Shown: positions 1 to 8,281, counted from the first letter of the stretch. The stretch is 12,605 nt of DNA from Larix sibirica (GCA_004151065.3 NWUY0300018040.1:44133-56737), one strand, 5' to 3'. Program-made: numbers and translations. The notes: generated from the sequence alone by a model not told the origin.

Positions 1-226
1 CCTTAAATTCCTTTTTTATCTCTTCCTCCTCAGTGCAGATTCTATCCACATCCGTTTCAACCTGAGCTTGTTGAATTCTCTCTTGCACAGACCCATGAAT
101 CTCCTTCTTATATCTCCTGCACCTATCCACTAACTGCTGTTGAAACCGAATGGGGGGAGTCATAGTTTCCTTCAGATAGAACTTAGGCAAGGTTGAGGCA
201 CGATAGGGGTTCTTCCGGGGAGGCAT
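1..226 (-). CDS. Partial open frame of unknown function, hydrophilic, gag-like start
   Basis: Reading the minus strand from an ATG at 226-224, 75 codons run without a stop to the window edge, so the C-terminus is missing. The protein starts MPPRKNPYR and becomes rich in charged and Gln residues, with an acidic run (TEEEEIKKE) near the edge. This suggests an alpha-helical or coiled-coil protein. An MPPR-type start is common in plant retrotransposon gag proteins, so a gag-like ORF is my best guess, but there is no diagnostic motif (no zinc knuckle is visible). The same frame stays open upstream to 556, with further ATGs at 337 and 541. That extension is Leu/Ser/Phe-rich and unlike the rest, so I prefer 226, whose context (ACAATGCC) is good. 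The function is unknown, and a chance open frame cannot be excluded. Confidence 0.35.
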   Translation of the reverse strand, partial: MPPRKNPYRASTLPKFYLKETMTPPIRFQQQLVDRCRRYKKEIHGSVQERIQQAQVETDVDRICTEEEEIKKEFK

Positions 227-960
227 TGTGACAAAGGGAAGGGCTAAGGAAACCACCACAGCAGATGGGAGGGAGGGGCAAAGAGAACTACTGTAGGCCT
301 CGACCACAAGCAGGAGGAATGAGACAGGGGAATGCATAGGTTCACGGGCGTAGACACAAAGGAAGATATCCCCCACATCCAAAGTAAACTTGGCAGTAAG
401 AAATCCCCACCATCCGAGGGGAGGGAGTGGAAAGGCCGAGCACCAAAGAGGCAAAAAGACAGAAAACGTAGAGCAATTCCAAACCCGGTGAAGCGACGAC
501 TTACCGGGGAGAGTCAGAGTCAGGGTGGTGTCACTGAGCATGAATTTAGGTTCTCGCTAAACAGTCCAAATGCCAACCACAGTATTCAGAGTTACAGGCT
601 CGAGCAGAATGATGAAGGATTTCAAAAATGAGCCCCGGTCCCTTCTGCAACGCCTCATAAAACTAGCCAAAATCCAATAATGATTGTTCATGTTGGAGAT
701 TTGGTGATTTCACCACCAATCCTCCACTGTCCTGAGTGTGAGCGCCCACGCCTGGCCATTATGCACCATTTATGTCGACTCGAATGAGCCAACTTACTTC
801 TACAGGGGCAGAACAATACCCGCATGTTGGAGAAGAGACTTCCTGCAGAAGGTATGATTAACATCAGGAAATGGGTGATGAGGTGGGAGCACGAGGGTCT
901 GGGATTCCAGTCACATGCCCTTCCTCATCCCACCCGTCAATTCCGCTATCCACCTTCCGT
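227..960. other. GC-richer region with no confirmed gene
   Basis: This block is clearly richer in G+C than the DNA after 960. Positions 227-556 continue the open minus-strand frame described for 1-226, and may be its 5' leader or an N-terminal extension. A GTAAGT splice-donor-like hexamer lies on the minus strand at 504-499, which may be chance. A 99-codon plus-strand frame (332-631) lies over the same codon boundaries in antisense and has no recognisable domain. Nothing recognisable is seen from 632 to 960. Confidence 0.4.
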
Positions 961-1860
961 GGGGAATTATATTATTATTTATTAATTGTTTATTTATTTG
1001 TTCATTACAATATACTTGTCTATTGATAATGATTTTTTTGTGTGTGAAGTTGCTTAAGTTGTTCGAGTGAATCTCGCAACTAGGTAACACTTTTTGGAAA
1101 GGGAGAGCATGATAAAAATGTTTTTCATACCCTCGATTGAGGTGATTTTAAAAACTCAACCAAGCTATTGAGACCTCAATCAAGCCCTTAAATAAGATCT
1201 TGATTGAGGTTTCTTGATGGATGTGGCAAACCCTTGATCGAAGTATCAAATATGGTTAAGTAAATTCTCAATTAGGCTATAGAGCTCAATCGAGGTCTTT
1301 TTCTAAATATATTTATGAATCATTTGTGGAGCGATAGAAAACACATGAGTTCAAAGGTTTTACGAATTATATTTACCATTTATCATAGATTAAATTCATT
1401 TGGTTTTAGATTCCTTACATATTGGAAATATCAATCATTTGAATGTTTATTTTTAAATTAGTTTGAAAGTCAATTCGTTTATAACAAAAAATAATATCTT
1501 ATTAATTAATAAAAAAATTACATTTCACATATATTGTAAACAATATTATATTTAACAAAAACCAAAAAATATATATATTTAGTATTAAGAATCCTTTTTA
1601 AGTAACCCTTAATATGCATATGCCTAAAGCTAGGTTATATTGCCCGATCACGCTATTTTTATTAATCTAGAAAGACCTCAATTGAGAGTTTAATTAACCC
1701 TCAATTAGGGAATTTTGAAAATGTTGGTTAATCCCTCTATCAAGTTTTGTGGTTTAAAATCAACAAATCCAACCCCCTTGTTGTAGGATTTTAGCAACTT
1801 CGAGGGGGTGAAAACCCTTCATATATTTCATATTAGGTGGTGGACATTGTATAGTTCGAT
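961..1860. other. AT-rich non-coding stretch
   Basis: Composition changes abruptly at about 960 to runs such as TTATTATTTATTAATTG, and stays AT-rich with stops in all frames. It contains the clustered CTCAATYRAGG-like motifs listed separately. I see no LTR terminus, no primer-binding site of the TGGTATCAGAGC type and no gag coding before the integrase homology begins at about 1861. The 5' part of the copia element is therefore missing or replaced here. Confidence 0.5.
1132..1711. repeat. Cluster of near-palindromic CTCAATYRAGG-like motifs
   Basis: About eight variants of one self-complementary motif lie within 580 bp: CTCGATTGAGG at 1132, CCTCAATCAAG at 1174, CTTGATTGAGG at 1199, CCTTGATCGAAG at 1232, TCTCAATTAGG at 1266, GCTCAATCGAGG at 1284, CCTCAATTGAG at 1676 and CCCTCAATTAGGG at 1698. 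They fall in two groups (1132-1297 and 1674-1711) with irregular spacing, and occur in both orientations because the motif reads almost the same on either strand. Such motifs are known to me from plant LTR or MITE-type repeats, but I cannot name the family. The irregular spacing argues against a satellite or CRISPR array. Confidence 0.6.
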
Positions 1861-2238
1861 AAAAAAAACTCCATACATGCCTCAATAGAACGAGGTTGTT
1901 GAAATAATGAACAAAACATTGATGGAGAAAGCAAGGAGTATTCTCAGTGGTACAAGAGTCGCATAAGAATTCTTGGTAGATGTAGTTGACACAACATGTT
2001 ACCTGGTGAATAGGTATTCGTCAACATATCTAGTAAAAAAGACTCCATAGGAGACATGGGCTAGTAAAAAAACCCTCTCTTACACATCTCAAAGTGTTGG
2101 GTGTGATGTCTTTGTGCATGTCTTAAAGGAAATCCATCTTCACCGGGTACAAGGATGGAGTGAAAGGGTATAAGATGTGGAATCCAGCTACAAGGAAGGC
2201 AATTTATAATAAATATGTGATCTTCCAAGAAGTCGAAG
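1861..2238 (+). pseudogene. Copia integrase C-terminal remnant
   Basis: Integrase inserts element cDNA into the host chromosome. What remains starts just before the conserved PQQNG.AE region, seen as TPYMPQ then a stop (TAG 1886-1888), then NEVVE, which keeps the third acidic residue of the D,D(35)E triad. It is followed by MNKTLMEKARS. A second stop (TAA 1964-1966) replaces a Gln-type codon. Near 2095 the frame shifts, and from 2148 the copia-type tail YKDGVKGYKMWNP continues in another frame, with IFQEVEGTF before a TAG at about 2247. The first two catalytic Asp residues and the zinc-binding N-terminus are absent. The identification rests on the order and wording of these motifs. The remnant cannot be functional. 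Confidence 0.88.
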
Positions 2239-2439
2239 GAACTTTTAGGGATGAATAGGTTAAAAGAGAAAACATGGAAAATAAAGAGTTTGAGATGAAC
2301 GACGAAAGTATGGATTTAGGATAGTCAATTGAATCCAACGAAGAGGTAGAACAATATAATTCTAGATGTTAGGAGGTTTGGTCGATCAAGGAAACAAAAA
2401 TAAAGGTATAGTCCACTTGGATTTTGCTCTTCTTTTGTG

Positions 2440-3170
2440 TTATGAGCCATAGAAGATAATCCCATATTGGTAAAGGAAGTGATCGACTTGATAAAGAGTA
2501 AACTTTGGTAAAGGGCCATGGAAGAAGAAATGGAGTCCTTGAAGAAGAATGAAACATGGGAGCTAGTCACTCACCAAGTGGAACAAAACCCGTAGGAGTA
2601 AGTGATTGTTAAAGAAAGGGTATTCCCAAGTCGAGGGAATCAAATTCAGTGAAATTTTCTCTCATGTTGATAAGTTAAATTCAATAAGGGTACTGATGTA
2701 TTTAGTTGTAGCATTTTATCTTGAGATAGAACAAATGGATGTAAAGAGAACATTTCTTCACGGTGATCTTGAAGAAGAAATCTATATGAAGCAACCTAAA
2801 GGTTTTATTGTGGAAGGAGAAAAGTTGGAGCTAGTTTGCAAGGTCAAGAAGTATCTCTAAAGTTTAAAACAATCACCCATGATGCGGTATCAAAAGTTTA
2901 ATATGTATATCTAGTAGTTGTGGTTTGTGAGAAGTCATGTTGATCACTGTGTTTGTGGGAAGAAATTTAGTAGTAATTTCATAATGTAGTCTTGTATGTC
3001 GACAACATGTTGTTGGTTAGAAATAAAATGGATTTGATAAAGGAGGTAAAACTGCAGTTGTCCTCCAAATTCAACATGAAGGATATCAAAGAAACAAATT
3101 TCATTTTTGGAATGTAAATCACAAGAGATTGGTTAGGTAGAAGGATTTGGTTAAATCAGAGGAAATATGT
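2440..3170 (+). pseudogene. Copia reverse transcriptase remnant
   Basis: Reverse transcriptase copies element RNA into DNA. The entry motif is read as a stop (TAA 2509-2511) then RAMEEEMESLKKNETWELV, the usual copia start of the RT domain. Comparison with the family shows about 20 residues lost between KPVG (about 2594) and GYSQVEG (about 2619), with a frame change. The longest clean piece (2606-2860) has EQMDVKRTFLHGDLEEEIYM, containing the first catalytic Asp, and ends at a TAA (2858-2860) where family members have the Tyr of YGLKQ. A frameshift follows near 2990, then LYVDNML at 2992-3012: the YVDD box has lost its second Asp (AAC at 3004-3006). A TAA follows at 3115-3117. Dead on several independent counts. 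Confidence 0.92.
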
Positions 3171-3930
3171 TGAGACAATTCCAAAATGTTTCAACATGCA
3201 GGAGAGTAGACCAGTCAATATCCCTATTCTTGTGGGAGTCAAGCTATCTACTGAACGTTATCCTAAGACACAAGATGAAATAGAGTACATGTTACATGTT
3301 CCCTATGCCAGTGCTATAGGTGGTATGCTATTTGCCATGGTATGTACACAACCGAATATTGTCCATGTACTGGGAGTATTAAGTAGGTACATGTCGACAC
3401 TTTGTAAAAAGCACTGGACCGTAGTTAAGAAAGCATTCAGGTATATGCGTGGCACAATGGATTATGTAGTATGTTATGGAGGAGAGTCTAAAAGAAACAA
3501 GGAAATCAATGCACATGTATTTTTCGATTATAACTGGGATGGAGATATCAACCGGATATGGTCGACCAATGGATATGGGTTCAAGTTATTCAACTGAATA
3601 GTCAGTTGTGTGAGTAGAAGGTAGTCGATTTTTGCACCGTCAACTATTGAGGCTAAAAACATGGAAACTACTCATGCATGTAAGGAATTTTTTTGGTTGC
3701 AGAGGTTGTGTTCAGATGTTGGGTTTGGCCATCATGTTGTTTGGTTGGATTGTAACAGTCAGAGTGCAATATTCTTAGCAAAGAATCCAACATATCATTT
3801 GAATGTGAAACACATTGATGTTCAATACCATTTTGTGAGAGAGATGGTGGAGAACCAGAAGGTGCTACTAAAAAAGGAAGACATGGTAAAGAATGTTTCA
3901 AACTCATTGACCAAGTTGGAAAACACATAG
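3171..3930 (+). pseudogene. Copia connection and RNase H remnant
   Basis: RNase H removes the RNA strand during reverse transcription. One frame covers this piece, opening with a run from 3196 that contains YASAIGGMLFAMVCTQPNI, the usual copia sequence after RT. It continues with VFFDYNWDGD (first RNase H Asp region) and stops at TGA 3595-3597 and TAG 3622-3624. The rest has STIEA (catalytic Glu kept), ACKEFFWLQRLC, then DCNSQSAI, where the third catalytic Asp of CD.QSAI is Asn (AAC 3754-3756), then KHIDVQYHF and a normal end before TAG at 3928-3930. The last stretch, 3661-3930, is still uninterrupted. Two stops and a lost catalytic residue make it a pseudogene. Confidence 0.9.
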
Positions 3931-4017
3931 AGGTTTTCTTGGTCTAGGGAAATAGTGGGCTTGTTAGCTCTACTAAAGTGAAATGGAGTTGTAAATATCA
4001 TATTTATTTAAATAAGA

Positions 4018-4032
4018 CAAGAAGTGGGATAA
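4018..4032 (+). other. Polypurine tract of the copia element
   Basis: A purine-rich run (CAAGAAGTGGGATAA, with the pure stretch GAAGTGGGA at 4021-4029) sits directly before the TG of the 3' LTR. In LTR retrotransposons this tract primes plus-strand DNA synthesis. Its position about 90 bp after the pol stop is as expected for copia elements. Confidence 0.7.
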
Positions 4033-4135
4033 TGTTGGGAATATTATATTCTTTTCATGTAAATGTACTGGAAAAGTTGATAGTCGACTGGTATAAGTTG
4101 ATTAAAGTTGGAGGTGACAGACGGTGGCAGTTTGG

Positions 4136-4251
4136 TTGACTAACCGACCATAATAATTGTTTGGTTGAAGGAAAATGACTAGTTGACGGGAAGACGACAA
4201 AACAACCAAATATCAATGGGAAATCACGAAAAGTTGACCCATTCAAGTCAA
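4136..4251. promoter_or_regulatory. W-box (TTGAC) cluster in LTR U3
   Basis: Four TTGAC cores lie within 116 bp: 4136-4140, 4183-4187, 4233-4237 (as TTGACC) and, on the other strand, GTCAA at 4247-4251. The last two form an inverted pair nine bases apart. TTGAC is the core bound by plant WRKY factors, and W-boxes in LTRs of other plant copia elements are linked to stress-induced transcription. Binding here is inferred from the motif only. Confidence 0.4.
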
Positions 4252-4322
4252 CTATAACTAATAACTAAAAGCGTTTAGGAAGTTATTGATTGTCATTAAT
4301 GAGCAGTTGGTTGTACTGCATC

Positions 4323-4329
4323 TATAAAT
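4323..4329 (+). promoter_or_regulatory. Probable LTR TATA box
   Basis: TATAAAT lies about 290 bp into the LTR and downstream of the W-box cluster, where the U3 promoter of a copia LTR is expected. Transcription would start around 4350-4360, which would mark the start of R. The element body is dead, but the LTR promoter itself looks intact. Confidence 0.5.
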
Positions 4330-4518
4330 TAGATGCAATGGCTATGCATGTCATAGAGTAGTAGTGTGTAGCATGATCATGTAATGAAGTGTGATTTGTG
4401 GTCTAGCAATCCATAGTTGTAAACACATGTTAAGAGTGATTAATAGATGAGTGAAAGCTCACCAGTTTGCTAGTTTTCTCCCAGGATATGGGTTTCCACG
4501 GTAATGTCTATGTAATAT

Positions 4519-4621
4519 GTTGATGTGTTGTGTGTCATTGTATTATGTTTAATGTGTTTAACTATATGANGTTGATGTGTTGTGTGTCATTGTATTATGT
4601 TTAACGTGTTTAACTATATGA
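4519..4621 (+). repeat. 51-bp near-identical pair around a single N
   Basis: Positions 4519-4569 and 4571-4621 are the same 51 bp (GTTGATGTGTTGTGTGTCAT...), differing only at 4553 (T) versus 4605 (C), with N at 4570 between them. This is what two overlapping contig ends look like when a mismatch stops them being merged. A true tandem repeat is possible but less likely given the N exactly between the copies. Confidence 0.8.
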
Positions 4622-5194
4622 ATCAACTTGCAAACCTATTTTAATCAGTATTAAGAATAAACAAAATATGATCAAAACTTCCACGATTCTTCTCCATCCA
4701 TATGCTCGAGTAATTATCCCAAATATTCCTCAAATCTTCAAAGGTTGAAGATGAAATTCGAACTTGAGGCTAAGTGGTAAAAAATTGCATTATCGGAATC
4801 TTCAAATATGCCAATTAACATCACCAAACTTTCCCAACTTTCAAGGTTAATTGAAAGTATGTTATTTTTCTAACATTTAATCATAAACTCACACAAAATA
4901 CTAAATAAATGCATTTAAAAATAATGAGCCCAATCCCACATATAAATGTTAAAATGAAGTGAAACAAGGTTATGAGAAAGAGGGAAATGGTTAAAAGTCA
5001 AATGAAATGGATGTGAAAAGATGACATTTTGGTGATCCAACTTATTTCCCAAACTGAACATGTTGCATGTACTCATGCAAACCTACATTTGATTCTCTGA
5101 ATTGTGTGATTAGGTCTTCCTTCTCTGAAAATCTAACTAGAAGTTTTTAAGTTGCAATTGGATTCCTTGTGTAACAACCACACATTTTGCAAAT

Positions 5195-5302
5195 GTTGGT
5201 ACTTGTGTGGAAGCATTCACCCCTTTCAATTGAAATTTTCATGGTTGGTTCTTCTGTGGCACCCATGAGTTTTTATAAGTGTTGGTTCTTGTATGGTAGC
5301 AC
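5195..5302 (+). repeat. Three degenerate units, GTTGGTWCTT type
   Basis: GTTGGTACTTGTGTGGAAGCA at 5195, GTTGGTTCTTCTGTGGCACC at 5244 and GTTGGTTCTTGTATGGTAGCA at 5281 share a 20-bp core at spacings of 49 and 37 bp. They are also present in the second copy at 9119, 9168 and 9205. The match is loose, and this may be an old local duplication. Confidence 0.35.
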
Positions 5303-5649
5303 ATACTACTTGGAATTGTTCTCTTTTTCGGTGCAACAAAGAATCTCAAAAATATCATCAAATTTGAAAAATAAATCATGTACATGCATCCATACTGATA
5401 ACCCAACAATATGAAGGGAATTCTATACATCTGATATATAATCCATCTATGACAAGAACAAGATCAGTTTGGAACAAACCCACAAAAACCAACCTTAAAT
5501 CATGAAATACACCTTGGACAAGAATTCTGGTAATAAATACTAAAAAACGATCATGAGTTAGTACTATCTTTATTTAGCCATGAACCGATTTGATCAACAT
5601 GACACCTACGAACAAAACCCATATGGCATATCTTGGTTTGAAGTTGCGC

Positions 5650-5783
5650 TACTAGGAAAATCGATAAATAGTTACGGGAATTTTTGCTAAAAGAATTTAA
5701 GCAATTTATTTTGGCAATAAATTGCTTGTAACAGACCCTATTTTATTACCGTATTTCTGTAGCAAAATTTCATCGATTTATTA
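5650..5783. mobile_element. MITE-like nested foldback, first copy
   Basis: Three pairs of complementary arms are nested in correct order: AAATCGAT (5658-5665) with ATCGATTT (5772-5779); TTTTGCTA (5682-5689) with TAGCAAAA (5760-5767); and a perfect 12-bp stem AAGCAATTTATT (5699-5710) with AATAAATTGCTT (5716-5727) around the loop TTGGC. The left side is preceded by GCTACTAGGAAAA, which resembles the CACTACTAGAAAA-type terminus of plant CACTA elements. A matching right terminus is not seen, so the family is uncertain. Confidence 0.5.
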
Positions 5784-7154
5784 AATTCTACCAACTGGAT
5801 CCTAGAGAAATTTTATGGGGGTGTTGGTAAGAACTTTATGCTTCTCCCCACCAAAGTTGCGACCATCCGATGCACAAACTTTGAGAAATAACCAAAATGG
5901 CTATCGGTGACGATGGGTGGTTTCTTAAGAAATATGAATTGGTTTTGCTTGAAATTTTCTGGGTTTATTCATCTTACCTTAGTGCATCTCCCCTCCATTT
6001 TTCATGGACAACGGGATCATAGTTTGAAAGATATCAACAAATCAATTTATGTTGATAGTGTAAAAAATGTGAATTGATTACTACAAAATTATTGTCCTGG
6101 GTAGCCTGATCTTATTCACCCTTTTCAGACCTTGATGGATGGTGAATAATTCATTACATGTGTTTTTTATTCAATGCTAATCTTTTAAAAGCTCCAAACC
6201 TTTTACCCTTGATTTCAACATTGCCATCTCTTGGTTACAAGACTTTTCTAAGCCCCCACTAATATATTGGTAGAGTAGAATGGCAGGGAGCATCATCAGG
6301 ATCATTGAGAACAACACCATAGGTACTATAACTTTGAAAAGACAATCCCACTAGTCACAACATCTCTAAAAATACCAAACTAAAAATTGATGCTTTAAAT
6401 TTGTCTAGACTATGTAATTATCTACAATATGAGGACAATTTCTAGGATCACAGATGAGAGAACATTGGATCAGATCCATGGGGTCTTACTGCAAAATCAT
6501 GATTGAATACTCAAGCATAGACAATTCATTAATCACTAATCTAAAAGCAACATTTACAATTTACACTTTAAAAGGAAAAAACATGCATACACTTGTGGAA
6601 TCTTAAACTGCACATTTGTGAATCCACTGTTTTAACCTATATCTCAAATTAGGAATGTATTATTATAGATCTACAATAAAATAAAGTGAAGCATCTAAAA
6701 TATCTTCCCTCAATGTAATCTTGAAGAGGTAGAGCAATTGTCCCTTTAAATCTGTAACAACATGCTTGGACAGTTCTTAAAACCATCGGTTAATGTAACG
6801 ACCCTCCAAGTCATATGTCTGGGATCTCAAGTTTTCTCCATCAAAGGTATGTGTGATCATAGGTGAAGATATATATAAAATAGGGATGCAACAAAGCTAC
6901 TTCAGACCTGAAAACATGCCAATCCTTTCTGTTGTCTTGTAATATCCCTTGTTAGAGCTAGGATGGTTTACTTGGTTGACTGTTTGTGAAACTGACTGTA
7001 AAATTTGGTAAGAATATTTGCTTACTATGCTTTGAAGTCATTGAGATATTCCAGAATGATTTTTTTGCTTGGTTATTGGTTTTGTGGTAGTTTGGAAAAA
7101 TAAGAATTTCATCACATGCAATACATAATACATAAAATTTGCAATTAATCTTTT

Positions 7155-7580
7155 CCAGTTGTCATGAGAATTCTTGGGTTGGCAGGTGCGGGGGCAGTTC
7201 TTCTGGACTCCGATGGAATCAAGTGGATAAACTACGCATGGGGGATTGGAAGGCAGACCAATAACGATGCAGAGTGACTTGCTCTCATAAAAGGAATTGA
7301 AATAGATAAGGAAAACAACATTCAGGATCTGATAGCTATTGGCGACTCTCTCTTAGTAATCAAAGAAGCTAGGGCCTTAGTTAATAACTCTCGCAAGCCC
7401 TCCTCCAAGTATCATCTCCACTTCTTCTACAAGATCAGAGAAATAAGATCCATCCACCTCTACCACGTTCTCAGAAGAAACAACCAACAAGCGGACTCCA
7501 TGGCAAATATTGGAGCGAGGTTAAATTGTGGTATAATGGTTAAAAATGGTCAAAATCCTGCAAATGAATGGGTCCCATAG
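7155..7580 (+). pseudogene. RNase H-like domain fragment of a plant retroelement, first copy
   Basis: One frame (starting from about 7155) gives a recognisable RVT_3-type RNase H domain: AGAGAVLLDSDG, NYAWGIGRQTNNDAE, a TGA stop at 7275-7277, LALIKGIE, then IAIGDSLLV with catalytic Asp (7344-7346), and NNQQADSMAN with the last catalytic Asp (7494-7496). It ends at TAG 7578-7580. The stop sits where a TGG (Trp) codon would fit (inference). The first beta strand and its Asp (the usual FDG motif) are missing; upstream is TCTTTTCCAG, which looks like a 3' splice site. No reverse transcriptase precedes it. This suggests an orphan tail of a non-LTR or related retroelement, or a degraded host RNase H-like exon. 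Confidence 0.75.
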
Positions 7581-8281
7581 ACCTATGGGTCCTCCCGAAC
7601 CCTCCATTGTTCTTAACTCTCGCCCTTCACCTCATTGGGCCACCGTGATGGATGCCATCTCCTTCCTTTGCAGCTCGATCTTCACCGGATCTACTCACAA
7701 ATCCCCAAGACATTCTTGGCGGCATCCTCAATCTGAATACACTTGTCTCGCATGCGAGAATTCAATGCAGGCAGGTGCCAGGGGTACCAGCGCCTATTTC
7801 AATGAACAAGGTGGTGAACCTGCCCTCATTCTCCTCGCTCTGCTTTGCCACCCTTGTCGCTCTACATCTTCTCGTTGCAGTATGGATTGTGGAAACGATG
7901 GAATTTTTTGCCTTCTGGCTCTGCAATGCAGTTGTTGCAAGACCTGCATTCAACTTAACTCAGGGGAGTCCGGGTTGAAACAATATCTCTCTGCCCTGGA
8001 GGTGGTGCAAGGGCATGAAAACATAGGAAATGATGCTCAGGGGATGATTAACAAGCCGACCAAGCATGTTAGGTGTGGGCACCCTAGAAATGGGGATGCT
8101 AGAAGAAATTGGCATCCGTTGGATGGAGGATAGGGGCATAACTTCAATCCCATCGCAACTGATGTCTAGTTTGTCTCTGAGTAGGATCATAGCAAGAATT
8201 GGCATCCTGTGGACACCGGTACTTGACACATTTAGGGTGGTGCTCTACAACAAGTACGCAGTAGCCCAGGGGATTTGAACA
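7581..8281 (+). other. Region of unclear coding value after the RNase H fragment
   Basis: Composition is more balanced than upstream, and overlapping frames are open for some distance: 7546-8133 (195 codons, Cys-rich), 7652-7978 (108 codons) and 8066-8278 (70 codons). None shows a domain I recognise. The 195-codon frame starts inside the RNase H fragment in another frame, which makes it doubtful. A decayed coding or untranslated part of the same retroelement is the simplest reading. A second identical copy lies at 11505-12205. Confidence 0.35.

Larger units (their letters stand above)
1861..4621 (+). mobile_element. 5'-truncated, decayed Ty1/copia LTR retrotransposon
   Basis: Domain order is integrase, reverse transcriptase, RNase H, purine tract, LTR. 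Integrase lying upstream of RT is the hallmark of Ty1/copia rather than Ty3/gypsy elements. Protein similarity runs through frames 2, 0, 1, 2 and 1 (position mod 3), showing several frameshifts, and in-frame stops occur throughout. gag, protease, the N-terminal and most of the core integrase, the primer-binding site and the 5' LTR are not in the window. Many lesions look like C-to-T or G-to-A changes (CAA or CAG to a stop codon, GAY to AAY at catalytic Asp), as expected for an old, cytosine-methylated silent copy. It cannot encode a working polyprotein. The 3' end falls at an assembly gap. Confidence 0.9.
4033..4621 (+). repeat. 3' LTR of the copia element, end uncertain
   Basis: The LTR starts with TGTTGGGAATATTATATTC, a typical copia LTR terminus, immediately after the purine tract. 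Inside lie a TATA box (4323-4329) and the GGGTTTCCACGGTAA stretch (about 4490) often found in the U5 part of copia LTRs. The closing CA cannot be placed because the sequence passes an N (4570) flanked by a repeated 51-bp piece; TCAACTTGCA at 4623-4632 is one candidate. Apparent length is about 590 bp, or about 540 bp if the duplicated 51 bp is an artefact. No matching 5' LTR is in the window. Confidence 0.75.
4648..7154. other. AT-rich non-coding stretch of first repeat copy
   Basis: About 2.5 kb with no coding region I can support. Short frames such as 5187-5414 have no recognisable domain and occur in AT-rich sequence full of stops. Visible structure is limited to the foldback at 5650-5783 and three degenerate GTTGGTWCTTGTGTGGWAGCA-like units near 5195, 5244 and 5281. 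It could be intron, untranslated or decayed transposon DNA. Confidence 0.5.

Noticed and set aside
332-631. 99-codon plus-strand frame
   Set aside because: It is basic and low in complexity, has no domain, and shares codon boundaries in antisense with the longer minus-strand open frame that runs off the left edge.
1132-1711. CRISPR-like array
   Set aside because: The units are short, variable, irregularly spaced and self-complementary, in plant-type repeat DNA.
2325-2570. 81-codon minus-strand frame over the integrase-RT linker
   Set aside because: It is the antisense shadow of the copia pol remnant.
5187-5414. 75-codon frame and its antisense partner (also at 9111-9338)
   Set aside because: AT-rich sequence, no domain, and built over the three degenerate GTTGGT repeats.
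7528-7545. tRNA A-box-like GTGGTATAATGGTTA
   Set aside because: It lies inside the RNase H reading frame, and no B box or cloverleaf follows.
7546-8133. 195-codon frame (also at 11470-12057)
   Set aside because: It begins inside the RNase H fragment in a different frame, overlaps other open frames and shows no recognisable domain. It is described as a region of unclear coding value rather than a gene.
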